This document shows positions 6,856-16,690 of a stretch of DNA of 64,000 nucleotides, piece after piece (the first letter of the stretch is position 1; every line of letters starts with the position of its first letter). Source of the stretch: Bacillota bacterium. Lineage in GTDB: Bacteria > Bacillota > Clostridia > DSM-8532. The notes under the pieces are model-generated. The model was given only the letters and a program-made list of their open reading frames with translations, had not been told where the DNA came from and made no database searches. The stretch lies in contig JAEZTB010000060.1 in assembly GCA_023443745.1 (NCBI GenBank), forward strand, positions 1 to 64,000, written 5' to 3'. Both the position numbers and the translations under genes were made by a program.

Positions 6856-7605
6856 ATGAAAAAATTTATATTCGGATTTCTGCTTGCATCACTTCTCTTT
6901 GCAGCTATTTATACAATTACAGCAGAGGTAGGTAATTTTAAGATTGCTGGTAATATGCCATCTGAATCAAAAAGTGCTGCTCTCGACTCATCTATTACTG
7001 GCTTAAATAAAGATGCATCTACCGACATTACCACCACTGAAAATGAAGCAATACCTACACCACAAGAGAGCAGTTCTCCAGAGCCAACAACTACGCCTGA
7101 ACCATCTATCACTCCTGAGCCTGAACCATCTAATAATATTGAACCTGAACCAGAAAGTACTCCGGAAGTCACCCCTCCTGAAATAACAGCAACCCCGGAG
7201 CCAACAATCACACCCGAACCGGTTACTACACCTGTGCCAACACCTGATCCAACTCCTGAACCCACCCCTACACCAACACCAACACCTGAAGCAAATGAGG
7301 ATCCTATAACGGAAGATTCTTTAATAACCCAAACTCCCGATGGAATAACAACGATTGATGCTTGGGAAGGAAAACAGTATATTGGAACACTTTATATTCG
7401 CAATAAAGTTAGAGAAAAAGGATATGACTTTATAAAAGGTAACTCTTTAAATACTGAATTAAAATACGGAAATCATGTTAACACTTGGCAATTGACTAAA
7501 AATGGCGAAGTTATACTTGATAATATCCCAACCATATATATTTACGGAGCAGATGAAGTTGAAACAAACTATTATATTGACACCATATTACCATTAATCA
7601 ATTAA
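6856..7605 (+). CDS. Secreted or anchored protein with Pro/Thr/Glu-rich stalk (moron)
   Basis: 249 residues from the ATG at 6856 (AAGGAG 9 nt upstream). An N-terminal hydrophobic helix (about residues 3-25) works as a signal or anchor. It is followed by a long low-complexity stalk of TPEP/PTPTPTP repeats (about 65-150) and a globular C-terminal domain of about 100 residues, with no family recognised. It is on the + strand, against the surrounding late genes, with its own promoter and terminators, so it is probably expressed in the lysogen. It may alter the host surface, for example to block phage adsorption; this is inferred from architecture and position. Confidence 0.75.
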   Translation: MKKFIFGFLLASLLFAAIYTITAEVGNFKIAGNMPSESKSAALDSSITGLNKDASTDITTTENEAIPTPQESSSPEPTTTPEPSITPEPEPSNNIEPEPESTPEVTPPEITATPEPTITPEPVTTPVPTPDPTPEPTPTPTPTPEANEDPITEDSLITQTPDGITTIDAWEGKQYIGTLYIRNKVREKGYDFIKGNSLNTELKYGNHVNTWQLTKNGEVILDNIPTIYIYGADEVETNYYIDTILPLIN

Positions 7606-7630
7606 AGGGCTGATTAAGCCCTTTATTTTT
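7604..7630. terminator. Bidirectional terminator AAAGGGC/GCCCTTT
   Basis: Perfect 7-bp stem (7604-7610 with 7618-7624) and 7-nt loop, followed by ATTTTTG on the + strand. It overlaps the last codons of both convergent genes. Confidence 0.75.
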
Positions 7631-9461
7631 GTCCATGATTGTGAGTATTTGCACTTGTTGTATATGTTACACCATCAATAGTTATTATATGTGAATGACT
7701 ATCAATACCTGTATTTACACCTTTTTGTGCCGCCCAGTTCCTTGTCGCATAATAAGAGTTACCATCCCAAAGCATCGGAAAAATCGCATTGCTGCAATCC
7801 CATGTCCCCTTTACAGTAACATTATTGCAGTTAATGAGCATGGTTCCGTTTGGGAGCATTATCAGGTGTGCTCCGCTAGGAAATCCAATGATAAAATTAC
7901 CATCCACCGGATCTGACCGTATTAAACCGAAAGAATTAGCGGAACTAGTACCAAAGTATATGGTGGATCGTCCAGACTGCAACAATCTTAAAAATATATT
8001 CGCTCCTACTTTAAGATCAGTTTCAATATCAATATCGCCACCATTCATTTCAGCACCATTTAATACGGACCCTGTAATTGTAACGCCTTCAATATCTATG
8101 GCCTTCAAAATCCCTGTAACAATCATATCAGCAACAAATCCGTCAGCCGTACCAAAGGTTTTCCAGTTCCAATCTCCATTAGGTAGCTTACTGTTCGCTA
8201 TTGCGAATCCATCCGCCAGGATGCCCATGGCCTTGGTCGGATTATCAGGGTTGTCAACCCAGATGTCACCGGTCTTGTGCATCACCGCTTCCCTTAGACC
8301 ACCGTTAAACAGCGTTCGTAGTTTCTTCTTGATGTTTTGGAACCAACCCGGATCAAGCTTCTTTGATGAGTCCGTAATACTGTTGACATAATTCCCGGTT
8401 GTTATAGTGTTCCCGATAATGTTTGACGGCCTGTTGCCCTTATATACTGATGGTTTGGTGTTTGACATATTGACAGTAGACCTTTTCGGCTCATATGGAT
8501 AATAGTCATATTCCATGATGCGCTGCGTGGTATCCGTTTCAAGTCCTTCATCGATAATGCGGATGATATCACCCAGCCCAAACGCTTCAAAGTCTCCATA
8601 TTCCTTTAGCTTTTTCAACTCAATGAACTCTCCGGAATACGTTACACGTGGTTTATCAATTCCGTCCTGATCAGATGTGGTCCACTCTTTTAGAGCTTCC
8701 GTCAATAGCTTGGCCGGATCTTCTATATCCTTATAGTCGATGTGACCTATTCGCGGTCTGTCATAGTTACCTATCAGTGGGCTATCGATATATCCAAGGC
8801 TCCCAGCAATCTGCAAGCCGTCTTTACCATAAGGATAAAGGCGGGTGATTATCCCCTTGGAATCTGTTGACTTTTTGAGAGTAGCAATGTTCTTCCCGAA
8901 ACGGAATTGTACTCCTGTGTTGCTGCCTCTCTTGGTCACCAAGTTGATTGTCCAGTTATCTTTGATAAGTTCTCCACCAACATTCTCAATAAGCTTAGAA
9001 ACGATTTCGGACGGGTACACCTTATCAAGCATGATATCAGTAAGCTTTGTGATCTCTACTGTACCTATCGTAAACCGAGTACCGGCAAAGGCGTAAGACA
9101 GTATTTGAGATGGGGTTTTCCCGATAAGTTCAACAGTCGGGAAGAATTTGCAGTCATGAGCATCATAATACACATGCTCACATTGGATATTGCTTGTTAG
9201 CTTTCCACTGGAGTCCCGCTGTTCGTCAAAGCCTCTGATTCTAAAAAGTTGGTCTTTCTTTTGGGAACAGTCGTATACCTTAACAAAGTTTTCGGGCTGA
9301 ATGTGCTGCCATTTTGGGTCAGTCCTGGGCAAAATAAAAGAGAGTAAGAACTCTCCATTTATAACTTCTTTGATCTTTACGCTTGATGCATTTTCGAGGA
9401 CTGCCAGCCCCATGCTGGTAAATTCGGCTGAAAACTTATCATAAACTATGGGATAGTCCAT
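7623..9461 (-). CDS. Phage tail endopeptidase/baseplate hub protein (Prophage_tail family)
   Basis: 612 residues. The first about 400 match the Prophage_tail (Tal) family that follows Dit in siphophages of Gram-positive bacteria: an N-terminal hub fold with DYYPYEPKRSTVNMS closing the conserved part. The C-terminal 200 residues look like a beta-rich tip domain ending in a His-rich segment (HSHIITIDGVTYTTSANTHN), a pattern found in phage tail-tip trimers. It forms the tip of the tail and may help to penetrate the wall. It is separated from Dit by the SGNH fibre and a membrane protein gene, so the tip module has been rearranged or interrupted. Confidence 0.85.
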   Translation of the reverse strand: MDYPIVYDKFSAEFTSMGLAVLENASSVKIKEVINGEFLLSFILPRTDPKWQHIQPENFVKVYDCSQKKDQLFRIRGFDEQRDSSGKLTSNIQCEHVYYDAHDCKFFPTVELIGKTPSQILSYAFAGTRFTIGTVEITKLTDIMLDKVYPSEIVSKLIENVGGELIKDNWTINLVTKRGSNTGVQFRFGKNIATLKKSTDSKGIITRLYPYGKDGLQIAGSLGYIDSPLIGNYDRPRIGHIDYKDIEDPAKLLTEALKEWTTSDQDGIDKPRVTYSGEFIELKKLKEYGDFEAFGLGDIIRIIDEGLETDTTQRIMEYDYYPYEPKRSTVNMSNTKPSVYKGNRPSNIIGNTITTGNYVNSITDSSKKLDPGWFQNIKKKLRTLFNGGLREAVMHKTGDIWVDNPDNPTKAMGILADGFAIANSKLPNGDWNWKTFGTADGFVADMIVTGILKAIDIEGVTITGSVLNGAEMNGGDIDIETDLKVGANIFLRLLQSGRSTIYFGTSSANSFGLIRSDPVDGNFIIGFPSGAHLIMLPNGTMLINCNNVTVKGTWDCSNAIFPMLWDGNSYYATRNWAAQKGVNTGIDSHSHIITIDGVTYTTSANTHNHGQK

Positions 9462-9582
9462 ATGCTAATTCCTCCTAAATAAATAGAGAGCGAGTTACCC
9501 CGCCCTCTTTGTTTCGAATAAGTATCCATATTTTGATAAAAGATGATAAAATACAAGTATAAATGAGAAAGGAGACTAGATT

Positions 9583-9702
9583 ATGCTAAGCATCAACAAA
9601 GTCCCTCGTCCCCCTGCACCAAGACCAGGTCCTAATGATGGTGGCACAAGATCAGGAGACTCACCTCCACCTAGGATTCCGACACAGCCTCCGAAGAAAT
9701 AG
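9583..9702 (+). CDS. 39-residue proline-rich peptide (moron candidate)
   Basis: A small + strand frame with a strong AAAGGAG site 7 nt before the ATG. The product (begins MLSINKVPRPPAPRPG, ends IPTQPPKK) is rich in Pro, Arg and Gly and has no Cys. Upstream are TTGATA and TATAAA at 19-bp spacing, a weak promoter. Its end overlaps by 32 bp the end of the opposing gene at 9671. No family recognised. Reality rests on the ribosome site and orientation. Confidence 0.5.
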   Translation: MLSINKVPRPPAPRPGPNDGGTRSGDSPPPRIPTQPPKK

Positions 9703-10363
9703 GTGTTTCTTCTTTTTCATCACACCATGAATTAAATTGTTTCATATCGTAATCGTTGATTACGATATTTTTTTCTAAATCTATATACGTTTTTGCTACA
9801 TGAATAAAAAGATCATCTGGCATAAAATCAGGATATTTCGTTAGTTCTTCCGGAATATAGAGAGTTAGCGATCTTCCTTCATCAGGAAGCGAGTAATGCT
9901 TAGAAAATCCCTGAGCTACTATATTCCCATCTTGAAAGACTTTTAAATATTTTGAATTATAATCAGTAAGAAAGGTTTTTTCCCAACATGTTTTGTCATC
10001 AATGCTAATTTTCTTTTTATTATTTCTGCGCTTATTAATCCAGTTCATTGTTCTATTTTTAATTGGAGCGGAAAGAAAGCCCAATAGGATAGATGCAACC
10101 AATGTTATTGTAATGAATAGCAGTAAAAAGCCAACATCATTTAGCTTATTAACATACTCCTGAAGTGATTTGAGTCCATAGATAATATGAACTATCCCTA
10201 GGATAAAAAACAATATTGGGAAGCTTAGTGTGATACTGTAAACCAATTCGTTAAAATCACCATTTTTACTTTCTCGTGGAAACCCCATGATTCTGCTCGC
10301 CTTTTGTGCAATAATTCCAGGTAGTATAAAAAGTAAAATACCTATTACGCTTGCTACATCCAT
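9671..10363 (-). CDS. DUF6338-like membrane protein
   Basis: 230 residues with three or four membrane helices in the first 110 (starts MDVASVIGILLFILPGIIAQK), then a soluble C-terminal domain of about 115 residues. The LPGxxA start and overall plan resemble DUF6338, a family of unknown function. GGAG precedes the ATG. It is inserted between the tail-fibre gene and the tail-hub gene, where a structural protein would be expected. A superinfection-exclusion or other host-membrane role is possible but unproven. Confidence 0.6.
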   Translation of the reverse strand: MDVASVIGILLFILPGIIAQKASRIMGFPRESKNGDFNELVYSITLSFPILFFILGIVHIIYGLKSLQEYVNKLNDVGFLLLFITITLVASILLGFLSAPIKNRTMNWINKRRNNKKKISIDDKTCWEKTFLTDYNSKYLKVFQDGNIVAQGFSKHYSLPDEGRSLTLYIPEELTKYPDFMPDDLFIHVAKTYIDLEKNIVINDYDMKQFNSWCDEKEETPISSEAVSES

Positions 10364-10470
10364 TGTTTATACACTCCTTTCTCTTCTAATTATATACCAT
10401 TTTGTTACAACAAAGAGGATAGGCTTTCACCTGTCCTCCCCATTGGTTCGTTTTTATATCCTTATGCGCA

Positions 10471-12630
10471 TTACTGATTATGAGCATTTACTGTCATACT
10501 TATTATTTCAGCATAAGCTTGCGAATTTGGCTCATTTATCGCAAGTAATCCATTAACTATGCCCGAGAAATGGCTACAATTCGTTATGTCGAAGTTGATT
10601 AAAGCTGTAGTTGTTCTGTCTGCAACATAAACTTTTACATTGACTACATTACTCGCTTTACGTTCTAGGTCAATGCATAATTTTGTTTCAGCACCAAGAA
10701 CACCTGTAGCATCATTTCCAGTTGCAACAATAGTGCCAACATAAGGATAGTTCAGTTTATAGTCTACGCCAGATGTACCTGCTATGGCGGTTAAACAAAT
10801 ATACCAAGATGCTGCTGGAATATTGATTGATTGCTCAGGGAATATGACAAGTCCACCATAGTTAAGCTTAACAGTAGTATCAATATGTACTATATCCCCA
10901 ACTGTTTTAAGCTGTGCAAAGTTGTCTCCATCTGCCTGAATGCTTGGTATATTATACTTCCCGCTTCTCGCTGCTGTAGTTGGAATGATCACGCTTTTTG
11001 TTTCTGGATATTGTGTATATATCCCACCCAAATCAGCCCAATATGTCGTATCAAAATATGGGCTTGCTGTATTTTGCAAGTATGCGTCATTCCATTTTCT
11101 CAGCCACATATAATTTAAGTATGAACCAAGCACATCTGCTTCCGCAATAATTTCAATTTTATTAAGTCCATACTTTAGCACCGTAGTTTTGTAATCGTAA
11201 ATGAACTCACCAGTTGCGTGTAGTATGCCGTATTCCTTGTCGTAATAAGGTGTTGCATCTGCATTTTTGTATATTTTTACTTTTGGTTGCGCTATTGTTC
11301 GCGATAATGCGTTAAACCCAAGTAGAGGCTGCTCTCCTTCTACGAATACCCATGCTTTTATTAATTTAGACCCAGTAGTTAGTGCTAAATTTACAAGGTT
11401 TCTTGCGGTCCTATGAAATACTATATTGTTAGGCCAATCGTAAAAAGGAGCTTCTGGAACGTTGGAATCAGCATGAAGCGCATTATCTTCTGGAGTTATT
11501 ACTACTTCATTTCTGCCTTCTGTATAGATTATGTCATAAGCTAATTCTTTGAAAGCCACTCCAGCCTTATAATTGTGACCAGCATCATTAAGGTGGGTAC
11601 CGTCTGCCTGTACGTCCCTGTATTTGTATCCATCAAAATTATTATTAAGCCAGTCCCTGAGATGATATCCCATATCAATAAATGGGATGTCGTATTCTTT
11701 AGAGACCTGTAAAGCTATTTGGTCGTAGACTCTTGCACGTTCATTGTCAATGATAGTATCTGCTGCTCTTGCTCCATCAGGTAAGCCAAGGCAATCGTTG
11801 GTAGATATGATTGGTATTAAATTATTTTCAAAGCACTTCTCTACAAGAGCCTTGTATTGGACATAGTAGTTTTCTATATCATAATTAACTGTCCTTGTGT
11901 CGTTCTTGCCAAACGCAATAATAGCAAAGTCAGGAGAACCATAAACCATTACAGCCTCTTCAAAGTTATTTGTTGCCCATCCATCCTGCATCTGTGCGCC
12001 ACCGAAGCCAGCATTACGAATAGTAATATTGTTATTCCCGTAAAAGTCTCTAAGCAATGTTTGCAATTTTACGGGGCAGGAATTTATTGCAATGGCTTCC
12101 CATTCATCTCCGAACGAATGAGTAAGCCATGGATTATATCCATTAATAGCATTGATTACATTTCCGGTATTGTCTGTTGTATTCCATCCGCAAATTGTAC
12201 TATCACCATACCAAACGCCCAAAACCGTATCGCCATTTTTCATTTTTGCTTTAATTCTATCAATGCTTTTGTACGCTTTTTCTGTCAAATGCGTTTTATG
12301 ATCCTGCTCTGACTCCTCAAGCCTCGCGTCCAAAGTTGCAAACGACTTACTCTTAACGGATGATTGCCGGGCAAGCGCAACCTCAGGATCTACGCTGGCG
12401 CTTACAACGATCGTATCTATTTCTGCTTTAGCCTGATCGAGAGCAGCCTTGACATCGTTCTTGCTGGTAAAACTTCCGCTATAGGTTATCTTATCGGATG
12501 CGTGTTTATCAGAAGTACCAGCGATATGAGCATCTACAGTAGTCTTTGTATTTGTAAAATTTGCATTGATGATCGGCCATGCTTCTTTTAGCTTTTGTAG
12601 GCCATTCAGCAGATTTATTATAATTCCCAT
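10471..12630 (-). CDS. Tail fibre/receptor-binding protein with SGNH hydrolase domain
   Basis: 719 residues from the ATG at 12630 (GGGAGG 7 nt upstream). The N-terminal 125 residues look like an attachment and helical stalk. Residues about 130-370 form an SGNH (GDSL-like) esterase with the full set of blocks: GDS at 142-144 (Ser144), Gly208 (NAGFGG), Asn243 (GKND) and the DGTH pair Asp343/His346. The C-terminal 340 residues are beta-rich and may trimerise or bind sugar. Such domains usually remove O-acetyl or similar groups from surface glycans, so this is a likely depolymerase-type receptor-binding protein. Confidence 0.8.
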   Translation of the reverse strand: MGIIINLLNGLQKLKEAWPIINANFTNTKTTVDAHIAGTSDKHASDKITYSGSFTSKNDVKAALDQAKAEIDTIVVSASVDPEVALARQSSVKSKSFATLDARLEESEQDHKTHLTEKAYKSIDRIKAKMKNGDTVLGVWYGDSTICGWNTTDNTGNVINAINGYNPWLTHSFGDEWEAIAINSCPVKLQTLLRDFYGNNNITIRNAGFGGAQMQDGWATNNFEEAVMVYGSPDFAIIAFGKNDTRTVNYDIENYYVQYKALVEKCFENNLIPIISTNDCLGLPDGARAADTIIDNERARVYDQIALQVSKEYDIPFIDMGYHLRDWLNNNFDGYKYRDVQADGTHLNDAGHNYKAGVAFKELAYDIIYTEGRNEVVITPEDNALHADSNVPEAPFYDWPNNIVFHRTARNLVNLALTTGSKLIKAWVFVEGEQPLLGFNALSRTIAQPKVKIYKNADATPYYDKEYGILHATGEFIYDYKTTVLKYGLNKIEIIAEADVLGSYLNYMWLRKWNDAYLQNTASPYFDTTYWADLGGIYTQYPETKSVIIPTTAARSGKYNIPSIQADGDNFAQLKTVGDIVHIDTTVKLNYGGLVIFPEQSINIPAASWYICLTAIAGTSGVDYKLNYPYVGTIVATGNDATGVLGAETKLCIDLERKASNVVNVKVYVADRTTTALINFDITNCSHFSGIVNGLLAINEPNSQAYAEIISMTVNAHNQ

Positions 12631-12643
12631 TATCATGCCTCCC

Positions 12644-13465
12644 TTAGTAATATAATGGCCGAAACTTGAAAGTCAGCGTGCAATTCAAACCCGCTCCTGA
12701 AATCTGGATTTGATTTTTCCCAGGCTGAAGGATTAGAAAATCGCCAGTAATCTTGTTGTTCTTATTCGTGGCACCCTGCTTGGCCTGCATCAATGCGCAG
12801 TCCAGTGTGACCGTCTTATTGCTTACCGTTTCGATGTAACTAATAGTTTTACCAGCTACCGTGACAGATAGTGTCGTAAACGATCCTACAACCTCTATAA
12901 CCGGCCTTACTATATGAGTACCGATATTATTAACTTCAACCGTTGCATTACCTGTAATAGCAAAAGAATACTCGTCATTGAGCTGCAAATCGCTATCCAG
13001 AAGGATGCTTGAGTCCAATATAATGCTTTCCATGCTGTCAATCTGGCAAGGAAAAGGCCGGCATTTAAAGTTCACTGTAAATGGCCGGCCACTCTCAATC
13101 TGATTCTCCAGATTAAGCTTATTACTTACTTTTGCATATTCCTGCTTGTCTGATTCATCATCGAACACCAGGATTGCTTCTCCATACCCTAGCCATGCCG
13201 CAACCTTCCGTGCGGCTTGCCTAATTACACGAGGGTCACGCCAGTTTATCTTATTACGGTCAAAGTTAAAAGTGATCTCCTGTGTCCGTGGTTTGAATTT
13301 GAGTTCACTGTCTGGATTAATAGTAGAGTAATCATATTCTCCATCTCTCCCCGGCATGTCCTCAACAACCTCTTTCGCTTCCGGCAGGATAGGGCGGTCT
13401 TTTGATAGCATGATTAAGCCCATATCGTTATATGAATGTTTCCCGTTAAAGGTCAACCCGTACAA
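12644..13465 (-). CDS. Distal tail protein Dit
   Basis: 273 residues matching the siphovirus tail family (Dit): N-terminal MYGLTFNGKHSYNDMGLIM, the YDYSTINPDSELKFKPR segment and FTVNFKCRPFPCQ near residue 140. Dit hexamers join the tail tube to the tip. It starts with TTG, with GGGTGAT about 7 nt upstream. It lies directly after the tape measure gene, the usual order. Confidence 0.9.
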   Translation of the reverse strand: MYGLTFNGKHSYNDMGLIMLSKDRPILPEAKEVVEDMPGRDGEYDYSTINPDSELKFKPRTQEITFNFDRNKINWRDPRVIRQAARKVAAWLGYGEAILVFDDESDKQEYAKVSNKLNLENQIESGRPFTVNFKCRPFPCQIDSMESIILDSSILLDSDLQLNDEYSFAITGNATVEVNNIGTHIVRPVIEVVGSFTTLSVTVAGKTISYIETVSNKTVTLDCALMQAKQGATNKNNKITGDFLILQPGKNQIQISGAGLNCTLTFKFRPLYY

Positions 13466-13471
13466 GTATCA

Positions 13472-16400
13472 TCACCCTCTCCCCGCATTTTTAGCACCAA
13501 CAACCAGCTCTTTCCCATAGTCTTGGATATCATCAATGCCTGACAATATCTTATTGCCATAATCGTTAATAGTCACGGTGGAGCCATTTTTACCGGGTGA
13601 AGTATTCACATTAATTCCACCCGCTCCGGACAGTTGGAAATTTGGACTAAGTGAAATACCGTCCATGATAGTTTTATAGCCCTCAATAAGCTTCCTGAGC
13701 TTCTCCATTCCCTGTGTTATCATGCTGGTGCTCTGAAGGTCAAAGCTTTTCATCACATTGGCCAGTGAATTTGCTATTGCAGTTTGACCACTAACAAGCT
13801 CGTTATTTGCCTTTTTGGCAAAATCCATTGCAGCGGCCAACATATTATTTTTCTCAACTTCAAGTTCCTCATTAAGCCGCTTATACTTGGTCCGGTTGTC
13901 TTCTATTTCTTCCTCAATGGCCTCTTTCCGGGCTTCTTTTTCAGCTTCAAGAGCATCCTGAGCCTCTTCGGTTTTGAGGTCTGCAATTTGGCGCCTAATA
14001 TCAGCAAGCTTGTCCTGTCCCTCTTTGGTTGCCGCATTTGCATATCTCCGCTCCTGCTCATAGAGACTATTCAGATCTGCAGCTCTATTTGATGCTTCAA
14101 GAGCTCGCTCTTTATCAGAGTATTCCTTATCGAGAGCTTTAAGTTTGGCGTTAAGACGATCATTCTCAAGGTCTTCTTCGGTATCATACTGCTTTTGCTT
14201 TGCATCAATGTAGGCATTGACAGCTTTCTCAACGGCTGTTTTTTGAATCTGCAATATTTTATCCTGCTGATCCTGTATGTACCGGGTTTCCTCAGAAATA
14301 ATCCTTTGCTTTTCATCGGCTGCAATTCTGGTATCTGCTATGATCTTGTTGAGATACTCTTTATGGTACTTTATAACCCGATTATAGGCGTCAATCTCTT
14401 CCTGAGCTGTAATATTCCCCAGGGTCTTTTCACGTTCAATCCAGCGCTCGGAAAATGATGTTCTATCAGCCAGTTTCTTGGCTTCATCCTCTATGGCCTT
14501 TTCTGTTGCTTCAAGGTCTGCTTCACGAAGCTCCTGCTTGACTTGGTATATTCTTTCCTCAAGGTCCATTCGCTCATCAGCGGTCTTTGCATAGGCCCTT
14601 AAGATAGACTCAAGGCTCGCTATTTCCTGTTGCTTCGTTATCTCGTCCATTCTAACTCGATGTTCGTGCATCCGAAGAGCAGTGTTCATGGCTGAATTCT
14701 CATAGGCCTTGAATTTAGTGTCTAAATCAAGAGGGGCAATACCCATGATTTTTTCCAGATCTATATTTTCAAGATCCTTCATCCCCGAAACTTCATTGCG
14801 CAGGTCTTCAAGTTCTTTTCTCAGTTTTCTAACATTGCTGACAGGAGTATCAACAGACGCCCATATACCATAGACATCACCTGTGTTTGTTGTTGGGATC
14901 TCGTTGGCTTCTATAACAGCAACTATGGCGGCCAGCTCTTTCGATTTGGCATTTACAACTTCCTCAAGTTCCATCCGGGTCATTTTTATCTTGGCTTGTG
15001 TAAGTTTCCACTCTGCATCCACCGATTCAGCCTGAGCCTTTGTGGCCTTTTCTATGGCTTCAATTTTGAGACCTGACATGGAAGCAAACTGAGGAAAAGA
15101 ATCAGCAAGCTTTTTTTGTGCCTCAAGCCAGTCAGTAGATCCTTTTTTAGCGTTTTTATAAGTGTTTATAACTGCCTGAGTAGCTGTTACATCAGCCTTC
15201 CTCTGAGCAACCACTTTTGCCTGGCTATTAAATTCTTCCGTTGTGGTTTTTACGGTCAGGAAGATGGCGCGTTCTTTTTCTTTGATAACCTTAAGGTAAT
15301 CCTCTTCTGTCGCGCCTAATTCCTTCATTTTTATGATTGTTTCACTTATTTTTCTGTTATACTCTGAATAGACAGCCAAGGCTTCCCTGTAGGCTTTTGA
15401 TTCATTTCCAGCATAGTGAGTGCTCTTGCTTCCTTCTTCTACCATAGTCGCTTCTGCTTCTTTTATTATCTGGGCTGTTTTTTCATATTCGTCAGCCAAT
15501 TTTTTCAGCTCATCAAGCTTAGTCTGCATTGATGTGGCCTGTTGGACGTTCATGCCCTCCTTTATTAAACGATTGTGTTCAGCAACAGAAGCATTATATG
15601 AATCTTGAACCTTACGTGCTTGCTGAGTTTTAACAGCTACCGCTGCAAGCACTCCGACAAGTGCAGTCAGCGACAGCACTATAGGATTTAATAGCAATCC
15701 GTTAAACGAAAGGTTCAGGGCTGCAAGTGCCGGGGTGAGTATCTTAACTGCCGCTCCAACCGCAGTTACGGCTGTAACAAATCCCAAAAACACAGTAGCC
15801 GCAGTAATGATAGCAGCCACAAGCCCAGGGTTTATCTGTATTAACTGGGTCAAAAGTCTGATGATTGGATTAAGCAGTGTATATACAGTCTGCAAGACTG
15901 GCGCCATAGTAGAGCCAAGAGTCTGACTAAGTTTTAATGACTCTGCTGCATTCTTTGCTTGAGCTCCGGCAAATTCATTCGCGTACTTAGCCGCATCACC
16001 TAATTGAAAGCGTGTTTCCTTTAATATGCCGTTGTACTCGGCCTGACGCTTTTCTGCTATAGTCAGACTGTCTACGCCTTTGCCGAGTTCGGCAGCGTAT
16101 TCTTTCCACATTACACTTACGTTTTTAGTTACGCCGGCATTATCAACGAGGATTGAATTTTCATTTTTTAAACCTTCTGTAGCCGACTGCACGGCTTCAC
16201 CGAGTGAAAGGGCTGCTTGTCTACCAAATGCAGCAGAATCTTTAAATCTGTTCATTATAGTCGCAGCTTCATTCATGGAGAATCCTCTTGACAATAGGTT
16301 CTTTAAAGCTGTGGCTGCATTATTCGCAGGAACAAGGCCATCGCTTATAAAATCATTAATAAATCCCTTGGCGTCTTGAAAGCTATTGCCGGTGCCTTGA

Positions 16401-16663
16401 ACGATTGACTTTAAGCCTACCATGGAATTATTGAAATTATTAAAAGCCTTTACCCCACTGCCAACGGCATCAACTATTTTGTAAAATGCGACACCGGCGA
16501 CAACGGCCAGTTTGTCGTAGTCCTTTCCGGTGTTCTGTACCTTCTTGCCGTGGTCGTTAAGCTTTTTTTGGACTTCCTTTAAACCCTGTTCGAGGGCTCC
16601 CGTTTTGAGGGCTATTGCAATCGCAAGTTCTCCCAAGTTAATCGCTTTGCCACCTGCTGCCAT
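13472..16663 (-). CDS. Tail tape measure protein
   Basis: 1063 residues from the ATG at 16663. The N-terminal 250 residues match the TP901-type tape measure core (SLGEAVQSATEGLKNENSI). Hydrophobic segments at about 280-350 are predicted membrane-spanning. A long coiled-coil region runs from about 370 to 960, rich in Lys/Glu/Ala. The protein sets tail length and may reach the host membrane during DNA entry. At 0.15 nm per residue the length suggests a tail of roughly 160 nm, by the general siphophage rule. Confidence 0.92.
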   Translation of the reverse strand: MAAGGKAINLGELAIAIALKTGALEQGLKEVQKKLNDHGKKVQNTGKDYDKLAVVAGVAFYKIVDAVGSGVKAFNNFNNSMVGLKSIVQGTGNSFQDAKGFINDFISDGLVPANNAATALKNLLSRGFSMNEAATIMNRFKDSAAFGRQAALSLGEAVQSATEGLKNENSILVDNAGVTKNVSVMWKEYAAELGKGVDSLTIAEKRQAEYNGILKETRFQLGDAAKYANEFAGAQAKNAAESLKLSQTLGSTMAPVLQTVYTLLNPIIRLLTQLIQINPGLVAAIITAATVFLGFVTAVTAVGAAVKILTPALAALNLSFNGLLLNPIVLSLTALVGVLAAVAVKTQQARKVQDSYNASVAEHNRLIKEGMNVQQATSMQTKLDELKKLADEYEKTAQIIKEAEATMVEEGSKSTHYAGNESKAYREALAVYSEYNRKISETIIKMKELGATEEDYLKVIKEKERAIFLTVKTTTEEFNSQAKVVAQRKADVTATQAVINTYKNAKKGSTDWLEAQKKLADSFPQFASMSGLKIEAIEKATKAQAESVDAEWKLTQAKIKMTRMELEEVVNAKSKELAAIVAVIEANEIPTTNTGDVYGIWASVDTPVSNVRKLRKELEDLRNEVSGMKDLENIDLEKIMGIAPLDLDTKFKAYENSAMNTALRMHEHRVRMDEITKQQEIASLESILRAYAKTADERMDLEERIYQVKQELREADLEATEKAIEDEAKKLADRTSFSERWIEREKTLGNITAQEEIDAYNRVIKYHKEYLNKIIADTRIAADEKQRIISEETRYIQDQQDKILQIQKTAVEKAVNAYIDAKQKQYDTEEDLENDRLNAKLKALDKEYSDKERALEASNRAADLNSLYEQERRYANAATKEGQDKLADIRRQIADLKTEEAQDALEAEKEARKEAIEEEIEDNRTKYKRLNEELEVEKNNMLAAAMDFAKKANNELVSGQTAIANSLANVMKSFDLQSTSMITQGMEKLRKLIEGYKTIMDGISLSPNFQLSGAGGINVNTSPGKNGSTVTINDYGNKILSGIDDIQDYGKELVVGAKNAGRG

Positions 16664-16690
16664 CAAACTCACCTACCTTTATTAGCATAA

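Noticed and set aside
6909..7265. Minus-strand 118-codon Gly/Ser/Val-rich frame opposite the PT-repeat stalk
   Set aside because: It is the complementary reading of the Pro/Thr/Glu repeat in the + strand gene; no start signals.
7050..7300. Repeated CCTGAACC/ACACC-type units that could suggest a CRISPR array
   Set aside because: Units are short, in-frame codon repeats of a protein stalk with no spacers of constant length.
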